From assembly GCA_029062865.1 (NCBI GenBank), contig JAIDPG010000238.1, forward strand, positions 1 through 6,803: a DNA stretch of 6,803 nucleotides. The letters run 5' to 3'. Origin of the DNA: Oscillospiraceae bacterium (GTDB lineage: Bacteria > Bacillota > Clostridia > Oscillospirales > Ruminococcaceae). The notes beneath the pieces are model-generated. The model ran no database searches. It saw only the letters and a list, made by a program, of their open reading frames with translations, and was not told the DNA's origin. The translations under genes and the position numbers were made by a program. Positions 1 to 6,001 of this stretch are shown here, in pieces. Numbering within the stretch: the first letter of the stretch is position 1; the number at the start of each line of letters is the position of its first letter.

Positions 1-21
1 AAAAAGCGGGCGTTCCCCCGC
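1..21 (-). terminator. GC hairpin with T-tract, minus-strand orientation
   Basis: GCGGG at 6-10 can pair with CCCGC at 17-21 around a 6-nt loop. Read on the minus strand, the stem is followed by TTTTT (bases 5-1), the layout of an intrinsic terminator. No minus-strand gene or convincing minus-strand promoter is visible in 22-279. It may be one half of a two-way terminator belonging to a gene left of the window, or part of a decayed GC-rich intergenic repeat. Confidence 0.35.
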
Positions 22-49
22 CCCCTACGGGGTTTCCCCTCGCAACCCC

Positions 50-119
50 GACGCAACATAACAAAAAAGTTAGTCAAAGCCGCTTTGACACAACATAACG
101 AGCAAGTCAAAAGCCCCGC
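50..119. repeat. imperfect tandem direct repeat upstream of thrS promoter
   Basis: Two copies of GACRCAACATAAC lie at 50-62 and 87-99 with one mismatch. Each is followed by a related block, AGTCAAAGCC at 72-81 and AGTCAAAAGCC at 105-115. The order of blocks is the same in both copies, so this is a roughly 35-base unit repeated twice, with small insertions in the spacer. It sits entirely upstream of the -35 box of thrS. It could be a duplicated regulator site or simply a local duplication; the sequence alone cannot decide. Confidence 0.6.
73..89. promoter_or_regulatory. 17-bp palindrome, possible operator
   Basis: GTCAAAGC at 73-80 and GCTTTGAC at 82-89 are exact reverse complements around a single C. 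Related half-sites occur at 106-113 (GTCAAAAG) and at 156-170, where ATCAAAG is followed by CTTGAC, and that last one overlaps the -35 box of the thrS promoter. Perfect dyads of this length with a 1-nt centre are typical of dimeric DNA-binding regulators. I do not recognise the motif as the site of a named regulator, and a short RNA hairpin is unlikely because the site lies upstream of the predicted transcription start. Confidence 0.45.
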
Positions 120-165
120 GGCCCCCTCGTTTCAAAAAAACAACAACTATTCTCTATCAAAGTAC

Positions 166-194
166 TTGACTTTTTTTGCTATTTGATGTAGAAT
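166..194 (+). promoter_or_regulatory. housekeeping sigma-type promoter of thrS
   Basis: The -35 hexamer TTGACT (166-171) and -10 hexamer TAGAAT (189-194) each differ from consensus by one base and are separated by the optimal 17 bases. An AT-rich stretch precedes the -35 box (131-160). Transcription should begin near base 201, giving a leader of about 80 nt before the thrS start codon. No other promoter of this quality is seen upstream of the thrS cluster. Confidence 0.75.
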
Positions 195-239
195 AATAAT
201 GTATAGCCACTTAATAATAAGCAGGGCTGCAAATTTTAA

Positions 240-265
240 CGGTTAGGCGTTCGTAGAGCCTATCG
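240..265 (+). promoter_or_regulatory. thrS leader stem-loop resembling a tRNA-Thr anticodon arm
   Basis: TAGGC (244-248) pairs perfectly with GCCTA (258-262). The helix can extend through C240-G265, G241-C264 and G242-U263 with one bulged U. The 9-nt loop is GUUCGUAGA. If its outer G and A stack as a non-canonical pair, the remaining seven bases UUCGUAG match an anticodon loop with U33, the threonine anticodon CGU at 34-36 and A37. The arm ends directly against the ribosome site AAAGGA (267-272). In E. coli, ThrRS represses its own translation by binding an anticodon-arm mimic just upstream of the thrS ribosome site. A similar role here is inference; a CGU in a loop can occur by chance. Confidence 0.4.
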
Positions 266-279
266 GAAAGGAAAAAGCT

Positions 280-2217
280 ATGAAGATCACATTGAAAAAC
301 GGAGAGGTAAAGGAATTCGAAGCGGGTATGTCGGCGTTTGACATCGCGCGGGAGCTGGGGCTTGCCAAGGTCGCTTGCGCGGCGGAAATAGATGGCAAAG
401 TTTGCGATATGCGAACTTGCATTGATAAGGACTCCACGCTGAATATCCTTACGTTCGAGGACGAGCAGGGACAACGCGCGTTCAATCATACCGCGTCGCA
501 CGTGCTCGCGCAGGCGGTTAAGCGGCTGTTCCCGAAAACAAAGCTCGCGATAGGTCCGGCTATCGACAACGGGTTTTATTACGATTTCGATACGGACGAG
601 CCGTTCACCGTGGACACTCTCGCTAAAATAGAAGCGGAAATGAAGAAGATCGTCAAGGAGAGCATAAAGCTCGAGCAGTTTACGCTCTCGCCCGACGAGG
701 CTATAAAGTTCCTCGAGGAACAGGACGAGCCGTATAAGGTCGAGCTTTGTAAGGAGCACGCTGACAAGGGCGAGCCTATCTCGTTCTATAAGCAGGGCGA
801 TTTCACCGACCTGTGCGCGGGACCTCATCTGATGAGCACAAGCTCCGTCAAGGCGTACAAGTTGACGAGCGTCACCGGCGCGTATTGGCGCGGCTCGGAG
901 AAGAACAAAATGCTCACGAGAATTTACGGCACGGCGTTCCCCTCCAAGGACGCGCTGAACGAGTACCTCACCGCTGTTGAGGAGGCGAAAAAGCGCGACC
1001 ACAACAAGCTGGGGCGCGAGCTCGAATATTTCACGACCGTTGATTATATCGGGCAGGGGCTGCCTATACTGTTACCGAAGGGCGCGAAGGTCATTCAGAT
1101 ACTCCAGCGCTGGGTGGAGGACGAGGAAGCGAAGCGCGGCTGCCAGCTTACGAAAACGCCGTATATGGCAAAGCGCGAGCTGTACAAGATCTCGGGTCAC
1201 TGGGATCACTACCTTGACGGAATGTTCGTCCTCGGCGACCCCGACGATGAGACCAAGGAGTGTTTCGCGCTCCGCCCGATGACCTGCCCGTTCCAGTATC
1301 AGGTGTTCTTGAACAGGCAGCGTTCTTACCGTGATCTGCCGATGAGACTTACGGAAACAAGTACGCTGTTCCGCAACGAGGACAGCGGCGAGATGCACGG
1401 GCTTATCCGCGTGCGGCAGTTTACTATTTCCGAGGGGCATTACATTCTCCGTCCCGAGCAGCTTGAGGAGGAGTTCAAGGAGTGCCTTGACCTCGCGAAA
1501 TATATGCTCGGCACGGTAGGGCTGCTTGAGGACTGCACGTTCCGCTTCTCGCAGTGGGATCCCGCGAACCCGAAGAACAAATACGAGGGCACCGCGGAGC
1601 AGTGGGAGACCGCGCAGGCGACAATGGAAAAGATCCTGAACGACCTCGGCGTGGAATATACGATAGGTATTGACGAGGCGGCGTTCTACGGACCCAAGCT
1701 CGACATTCAGTACAAGAACGTATTCGGAAAAGAGGATACTCTTGTAACTATCCAGATAGATATGCTGCTTGCTCCGCTTTTCGGAATGGAGTACGTTGAC
1801 GTTGACGGCACGAAAAAGAACCCGTATATAATCCACCGCACATCGCTTGGCTGCTTTGAGAGAACATTAGCTTATCTCATCGAGAAATACGCGGGCGCGC
1901 TGCCGTTGTGGCTGTCGCCGGAGCAGGTGAGAATTCTCCCTGTTACCGACCGCGCGAAGGAATACGGCGAGAAGATCGCCGCCGACCTCGACAAGTACGG
2001 CATACGCACCACGGTCGACAACCGCAACGAGAAGATTGGCTACAAGATCCGCCAGGCGCAGCTTGAAAAGATCCCGTACTTCTTCATCGTCGGCGATAAG
2101 GAGGTAGAGGACAACACCGTTTCGCTGCGCTCGCGCAAGGACGGAGATCTCGGAGCTTCGCCGTTAGATGATGTGGTTGCTAAAATTGTGAAAGAAAACG
2201 TTGACAAAGTAAGATAA
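280..2217 (+). CDS. thrS: threonine--tRNA ligase (ThrRS)
   Basis: Cytoplasmic enzyme that activates threonine with ATP and charges tRNA-Thr. At 645 residues it is full length. Domains in order: TGS domain (about 1-62); editing/SAD domain (about 65-225) with its HxxxH at H70/H74 and CxxxH at C179/H183; class II catalytic core (about 245-535); HGTP anticodon-binding domain (about 543-640). The zinc and threonine-binding residues are present as C336, H387 and H519, at positions equivalent to E. coli C334, H385 and H511. Motif 2 is seen as FRNEDSGEMHGL with R365, and motif 3 around R528. The core departs from the common bacterial form: TCPFQ replaces NCPGH and FTISEGH replaces FTQDDAH, which points to a divergent ThrRS lineage. 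The ATG is set by AAAGGA seven bases upstream. It is the first gene of the probable operon running to 3767. Confidence 0.97.
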   Translation: MKITLKNGEVKEFEAGMSAFDIARELGLAKVACAAEIDGKVCDMRTCIDKDSTLNILTFEDEQGQRAFNHTASHVLAQAVKRLFPKTKLAIGPAIDNGFYYDFDTDEPFTVDTLAKIEAEMKKIVKESIKLEQFTLSPDEAIKFLEEQDEPYKVELCKEHADKGEPISFYKQGDFTDLCAGPHLMSTSSVKAYKLTSVTGAYWRGSEKNKMLTRIYGTAFPSKDALNEYLTAVEEAKKRDHNKLGRELEYFTTVDYIGQGLPILLPKGAKVIQILQRWVEDEEAKRGCQLTKTPYMAKRELYKISGHWDHYLDGMFVLGDPDDETKECFALRPMTCPFQYQVFLNRQRSYRDLPMRLTETSTLFRNEDSGEMHGLIRVRQFTISEGHYILRPEQLEEEFKECLDLAKYMLGTVGLLEDCTFRFSQWDPANPKNKYEGTAEQWETAQATMEKILNDLGVEYTIGIDEAAFYGPKLDIQYKNVFGKEDTLVTIQIDMLLAPLFGMEYVDVDGTKKNPYIIHRTSLGCFERTLAYLIEKYAGALPLWLSPEQVRILPVTDRAKEYGEKIAADLDKYGIRTTVDNRNEKIGYKIRQAQLEKIPYFFIVGDKEVEDNTVSLRSRKDGDLGASPLDDVVAKIVKENVDKVR

Positions 2218-2236
2218 GCAAACAAAGAAATTCCCT

Positions 2237-2267
2237 GTATTCTCCCCGCCGCAGGCGGGGAGAATAC
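2237..2267. repeat. perfect 14-bp intergenic hairpin after thrS
   Basis: GTATTCTCCCCGCC (2237-2250) and GGCGGGGAGAATAC (2254-2267) are exact reverse complements around the 3-nt loop GCA. No T-tract follows on either strand, so it is not a typical intrinsic terminator. Transcription may pass into the gene at 2293, and the hairpin could cap the 3' end of the thrS message or act as a processing or stability element. Its core (2244-2260) recurs at 5948-5964 with a single loop-base difference. Confidence 0.75.
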
Positions 2268-2292
2268 AAGAAAACAAAGGAGATTATCCCCT

Positions 2293-2832
2293 ATGGAAGA
2301 AATAGGATTGAACCCCGAATACGAAAAGCCCGAATTACCGACTAAGCCCGGCAAAACGTCCGACCCCGAGAAAGAATTCAACTGGATTGAGGATATGAAG
2401 GACCTGAACAAGGAGCTTGAGGAGCGCATTGCCGAGGCGAACAAGGACACCACAAAGGTCAAGTGGAACAAGCTGATGCCCGATTTAATGGGCGCGGACG
2501 TTCTGATGGTAGGGCAGTTCAGCGACCAGGTCGACGAGTACGGCAACAAGCAGCTGAACATTATGATGATGCAGAAGGACGGACACGTAATCGTGCCGTT
2601 TTTCACAAGCCCGGAGCGCATTGGCGTTATGGCAAACCCCTCGCAGATGCGATTTGACGTGATGAAGATCCACATCGTGCGGTTCTTCCAGTCAATGGCG
2701 GGAAAGCCGGTTGTTATGAACCCGCTGTCGGATTGCGGGCGCGTGTTCTCGCCGTTTGAGATGAAGATACTGACGGCGGAAAACCTGCACCGCGCTCCGC
2801 TGCTTCACGCAAAGAAAACCGAGGGTAATTGA
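2293..2832 (+). CDS. SseB-domain family protein
   Basis: A 179-residue soluble protein with no signal peptide or membrane segment. Residues 1-28 are proline-rich and charged, residues 30-57 are a strongly charged probable helix, and residues about 58-160 resemble the SseB N-terminal domain. The supporting motifs are the VPFFTS strand-turn (101-106), typical of the lPvFTs motif of this family, and VVMNPLSD (140-147), typical of its vvlNP motif. E. coli SseB was named for a serine-sensitivity phenotype; the biochemical role of the domain is not established, so no specific function is claimed. Ribosome site AAAGGAG (2276-2282) lies ten bases before the ATG. It lies 75 bases after thrS across a hairpin, and its stop codon abuts the next gene, which suggests cotranscription and translational coupling. 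Family assignment is fairly firm, function is not. Confidence 0.75.
   Translation: MEEIGLNPEYEKPELPTKPGKTSDPEKEFNWIEDMKDLNKELEERIAEANKDTTKVKWNKLMPDLMGADVLMVGQFSDQVDEYGNKQLNIMMMQKDGHVIVPFFTSPERIGVMANPSQMRFDVMKIHIVRFFQSMAGKPVVMNPLSDCGRVFSPFEMKILTAENLHRAPLLHAKKTEGN
2821..2825 (+). promoter_or_regulatory. ribosome site that decides the GT2 start
   Basis: GAGGG lies inside the 3' end of the SseB-domain gene. It is nine bases from the GTG at 2835 but only three bases from the TTG at 2829. The spacing favours GTG as the true start of the downstream glycosyltransferase. Confidence 0.55.
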
Positions 2833-2834
2833 TT

Positions 2835-3767
2835 GTGACTTACACTAAGCTTAGCATTATTGTTCCCTGCTACAATGAGGAAGAAAGCGTGCCGCTGTTT
2901 TACGCGGAGGCGATCAAACAGGACGCGTTTTTCGGCTCAAAGGGCGTGGAGCTGGAGTTTATTTTTGTGAACGACGGCTCTCGCGACAAGACCGTTGAGG
3001 TCGTAAAGTCGCTTCGCGAAAAGGATGAGCGCGTGCATCTGATTTCCTTTTCGAGGAATTTCGGCAAGGAGGCGGCGATACTCGCGGGTTTTGAAAAGGC
3101 GAGCGGAGACCTTGTTGTGCTTATGGACGCGGATTTACAAGACCCTCCCGCGCTGCTGCCTCAGATGTACACGCACATCGCCGAGGACGGCTATGATTCG
3201 GTGGGCTCACGCAGAGTAACACGCTCTGGCGAGCCGCCTATTCGCTCGTGGTTCGCGAGGCGGTTTTACGGGCTTATGCGGAAGATCTCAACGACGGAAA
3301 TAGTAGACGGCGCGCGCGACTATCGAATGATGACGCGCAAGGTCGTGGACGCCATTCTCTCGATGAAGGAATACAACCGCTTTTCAAAGGGCATTTTCGG
3401 CTGGGTCGGCTTCAAGACCAAGTGGCTGGAATACGAAAACATCAACCGCGTCGCGGGCGAGACAAAGTGGTCGTTCTGGAAGTTGTTTTTATACTCGCTC
3501 GACGGAATTATGGCGTTCTCCACCGCGCCGCTCGCTATCCCGCTTGTTATGGGCATACTGTTCTGCATTGCGGCGTTCGCGCTGCTTGTAATAATCATAG
3601 TTCGCGCGTGTCTGAGCTTGACGGTCGGCGTGCTTATCCTCCCGTGCATTATCGCGTTCGTCGGCGGAGTTATCCTCGGCTGTATGGGAATAGTCGCGAT
3701 GTACCTCGGCAAGCTCTACCTCGAAAGCAAGGACAGACCGAAGTATCTTATTGACGAGGAATTCTGA
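2835..3767 (+). CDS. membrane-anchored family 2 glycosyltransferase (GtrB/DPM1-like)
   Basis: Probably transfers a sugar from a nucleotide donor to polyprenyl phosphate on the inner membrane face, making a lipid-linked sugar. With the GTG start it has 310 residues; a TTG at 2829 would add two. Numbered from the GTG, the GT-A domain shows VPCYNEEES (10-18), VNDGS (45-49), the SRNFGKEAA motif (73-81), the DxD-containing DADLQDPP (98-105) and GARDYRMMTR (159-168), all typical of the GtrB/CsbB/dolichol-phosphate-mannose synthase group. Two C-terminal membrane segments follow (about 230-256 and 262-289), then the conserved YLGKLYLESKDRPKYLI tail. The start lies two bases after the SseB-domain stop codon (the TTG alternative would overlap it by four), so translation is probably coupled. 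A strong terminator follows. The sugar donor cannot be told from sequence. Confidence 0.9.
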   Translation: MTYTKLSIIVPCYNEEESVPLFYAEAIKQDAFFGSKGVELEFIFVNDGSRDKTVEVVKSLREKDERVHLISFSRNFGKEAAILAGFEKASGDLVVLMDADLQDPPALLPQMYTHIAEDGYDSVGSRRVTRSGEPPIRSWFARRFYGLMRKISTTEIVDGARDYRMMTRKVVDAILSMKEYNRFSKGIFGWVGFKTKWLEYENINRVAGETKWSFWKLFLYSLDGIMAFSTAPLAIPLVMGILFCIAAFALLVIIIVRACLSLTVGVLILPCIIAFVGGVILGCMGIVAMYLGKLYLESKDRPKYLIDEEF

Positions 3768-3782
3768 CCCTCATCAAATTGC

Positions 3783-3823
3783 AATTTTTAAAACGCCGCC
3801 TTCGGGGGCGTTTTAAAAATTTT
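3783..3823. terminator. strong intrinsic terminator, works in both directions
   Basis: AATTTTTAAAACGCC (3783-3797) pairs perfectly with GGCGTTTTAAAAATT (3807-3821). The GC part of the stem closes on a cUUCGg tetraloop (3800-3805) with G3798 bulged, and T-tracts follow on both strands. It starts 15 bases after the GT2 stop codon and should end the thrS cluster transcript, separating it from the membrane protein gene at 3877. Confidence 0.85.
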
Positions 3824-3876
3824 CTGCCATTAGCAGGGGTAAGAGAAATACAAATTTAATATTTATCGGAGGAACA

Positions 3877-5940
3877 ATGGAGGATATTAAGAACACGCCG
3901 GTTTCCGGGAAGTTAATATCTAAAAATATATTTTATGGGGTGTCATTGGCAGTTGTCTTGCTGATGTATTATCTGATTTATTTCAATCGCTGTCTGCCGC
4001 TGAACGAGGGCTGGCCGTTCGCGTATGCCAAGCTGATGTCCGAAGGCAAGGTGCCCTATCGTGATTTCTATTATTATATGCCGCCGTTGGATCTGTTTGA
4101 GAGCTTTGTTTTCTGGAAGCTCTCATTCGGGCACGCGTTGATTTTCCGCGCCTTTAGAATGGCGGAGCGCATTTTCACGTTTGAGGTTTTGTTCTTTGAA
4201 CTAAAAAAACACACGTCCTCATTCGGAGCGTGGGTGGGCTGCATAGTGGGCGGAGTGTTTATTTCGGCTACAAATCATGACACGCTCGGAGATTATAATT
4301 ATTCAAGCGCAACATTATTGGTGTTTACAGCCTGCTCGATGAACCGCTTTATAAGAGCCGGCAGCAAGCCGAAAAAAAGCTTGTGGATGATGATCTCGGG
4401 CGTTTTGCTGGGACTTATGTCAGCTTTGAAGCAGCCTATGATGGTTGCGGCGTGTGTTATTTTGTTTTTGTATCTTATTTTTTATTGCGTCAAGGAAAAG
4501 GAGCCGTTTTTAAAGAGAGCTCTTCAGGCGATAGGCGGAATGCTTATCCCGCTTGGCATAATATGCGCGTATCTTATTGCAAATAACGCGTTTGTTCCAA
4601 TGCTGGAGCAGGTATATCTGGACACATCGTACAAAGGCACTTCTCCGTTAAATATCATTTTTTCGCCGTTCCTGGTACTGATAAATGAATATATATTGCT
4701 GCTGATATCCATAGCCATACTTTTGCTGTATGTAATTTATAAGAAAAATTTGATAAAAAAGAATGTTGTTTTGTTCAGAATCGTATCGGCAACAATTCCG
4801 GTCATCGCTTTCATTTTATACCTAAATCTTACCTTTATGCCCGAATTCCTGCTTTGTTATATCCTGTACATACTGTTGATAGGCGGAGTATTTGCGGCAT
4901 TGTATATTATGTCACGAGCACTCGGGAACGCCGACGGCGAAGGATTTAAAAGCGTGCTCCCCGCGGCGGCAGTGACGGTTTTGTTCGCTGTTGTGGAAGG
5001 GCTGCTGCTTACGCTGGCGGGCGGATATTATGTTGACGTGTACAAAGCAAGCACCTTTGCCAATTGGACAACAAGCGTATCATTTGTGGCTTTTGTACTT
5101 GGCATTTTTGCGATCGCATATTTCGGCTTCAGGAAAAAAGCGGTAGTAAACTGGGGGCTTCTTTCTCTTTTGGTGTGCGCCTTTATATATGAATATAACC
5201 TGCTTATGACATCCAAGGTATACTTCCCTGCCATTTCCGTAAGTATTTTGCTTCCTGTGCTTATCGCTCTTCTGCTTGATTACAAAGCGAAACACAACAG
5301 CTTAAAGCAAGCCTGCGTAATAACTGGCTGTTTTTTGATATGTATATTTTGTATGTCTCAAAAAATAGCACATGCATTTTCCTGGTGGGGCAATGAATCG
5401 GATCCCATATACGAGGAAACCTGCGCTGTTGATATAAAGGGGCTTGAGGGCTTTCGGCTATCGGAGGAAAAAAGCAATATGTTCAAGCAGGTGTATAAGA
5501 CCGTAGAAAGCAATACCGACGAAAACAGCACCGTGCTCGGCTATCCTCATACGACGCTGTTCAATGTCCTGCTTGACAAGGACTTCCCGGGCTTTGTGCC
5601 GGTTCTGTTTTATGATGTCTGCTCTGACGAATACGCCCTGCGCGATCTGGAGAGGTTTAAAGAAGCTCCTCCGGACATAATAATCTACGCCGACATTCCG
5701 GCTTGTCTGGAGTATCACGAAAAGGTATTCAGAGACAACAAACGCTCCGGACAAAGGGCTATTATGGAATGGCTTGTGGAGTCGGAGGAACAGTACACGC
5801 TGATCTGCCAAGCGTCGAATGTTTTTGTATACAAGCTGAATGACAACGGCGTTGATATCGGATATACTTATTTTGAATCCGACGATTTTGTAAACGAGTC
5901 CTTGGAAGAGATCAAACACCCTCCCAAAGTAGACCGCTGA
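3877..5940 (+). CDS. polytopic membrane protein, probable GT-C glycosyltransferase
   Basis: A 687-residue protein with about 12 hydrophobic segments (roughly 18-36, 116-133, 168-205, 217-235, 261-287, 299-345, 361-382, 402-417, 425-440, 449-467, 478-497) and a soluble C-terminal region from about 500, expected outside the cell. The first loop carries NEGWPFAYAKLMSEG (43-57) then VPYRDFYYYMPP (59-70). This is the acidic residue, small-helix and PYRDF...PP pattern of GT39/ArnT-like GT-C enzymes, which move a sugar from a polyprenyl-phosphate carrier; E44 is the candidate catalytic acid. Acceptor and sugar are unknown. The nearby GT2 could supply its donor, though a terminator lies between them. 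GGAGG ends four bases before the ATG. The gene is visibly more A+T-rich than its neighbours (20 of 60 bases are G or C at 4441-4500), with many ATA, TTA and TTG codons. The GT-C call rests on motif pattern, not on a named family match. Confidence 0.72.
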   Translation: MEDIKNTPVSGKLISKNIFYGVSLAVVLLMYYLIYFNRCLPLNEGWPFAYAKLMSEGKVPYRDFYYYMPPLDLFESFVFWKLSFGHALIFRAFRMAERIFTFEVLFFELKKHTSSFGAWVGCIVGGVFISATNHDTLGDYNYSSATLLVFTACSMNRFIRAGSKPKKSLWMMISGVLLGLMSALKQPMMVAACVILFLYLIFYCVKEKEPFLKRALQAIGGMLIPLGIICAYLIANNAFVPMLEQVYLDTSYKGTSPLNIIFSPFLVLINEYILLLISIAILLLYVIYKKNLIKKNVVLFRIVSATIPVIAFILYLNLTFMPEFLLCYILYILLIGGVFAALYIMSRALGNADGEGFKSVLPAAAVTVLFAVVEGLLLTLAGGYYVDVYKASTFANWTTSVSFVAFVLGIFAIAYFGFRKKAVVNWGLLSLLVCAFIYEYNLLMTSKVYFPAISVSILLPVLIALLLDYKAKHNSLKQACVITGCFLICIFCMSQKIAHAFSWWGNESDPIYEETCAVDIKGLEGFRLSEEKSNMFKQVYKTVESNTDENSTVLGYPHTTLFNVLLDKDFPGFVPVLFYDVCSDEYALRDLERFKEAPPDIIIYADIPACLEYHEKVFRDNKRSGQRAIMEWLVESEEQYTLICQASNVFVYKLNDNGVDIGYTYFESDDFVNESLEEIKHPPKVDR

Positions 5941-5968
5941 AAAATTCCCCCGCCGTAGGCGGGGGAAT
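5941..5968 (-). terminator. intrinsic terminator of the minus-strand gene
   Basis: ATTCCCCCGCC (5944-5954) pairs perfectly with GGCGGGGGAAT (5958-5968) around GTA. On the minus strand the stem runs straight into TTTT (5944-5941), a standard terminator placed 33 bases past the stop codon of the gene at 6002. On the plus strand no T-tract follows, although the hairpin sits three bases after the stop of the gene ending at 5940 and may still shield that message. Its core matches the hairpin at 2244-2260. Confidence 0.75.
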
Positions 5969-6001
5969 ACTTATAATAAAATCAAGGCTGCTTTTTAAGC
6001 G

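Noticed and set aside
221..230. GCAG-GG-CTGC inverted repeat in the thrS leader
   Set aside because: The 2-nt loop is too short to form a stable RNA hairpin.
1..279. A gene, tRNA, T-box or CRISPR array in the left intergenic region
   Set aside because: No frame of useful length, no cloverleaf, no T-box consensus, and only two imperfect repeat copies without spacer structure.
211..1002. Long minus-strand open frame (263 codons) opposite thrS
   Set aside because: It lies opposite a clearly real gene and arises from that gene's GC-rich codon pattern; it has no recognisable protein motif.
1072..1836. Long minus-strand open frame (254 codons) inside thrS
   Set aside because: Covers the conserved ThrRS catalytic core on the other strand; its translation shows no family features.
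3855..3862. AT-rich TTTAAT/TAATAT as a possible -10 box for the GT-C-like gene
   Set aside because: No acceptable -35 hexamer lies about 17 bases upstream, and the start would fall almost on the ribosome site. A promoter is expected here because of the terminator before it, but I cannot point to one.
5972..5977. Perfect TATAAT on the plus strand
   Set aside because: The -35 position falls within the GC hairpin, with no match, and no plus-strand gene follows.
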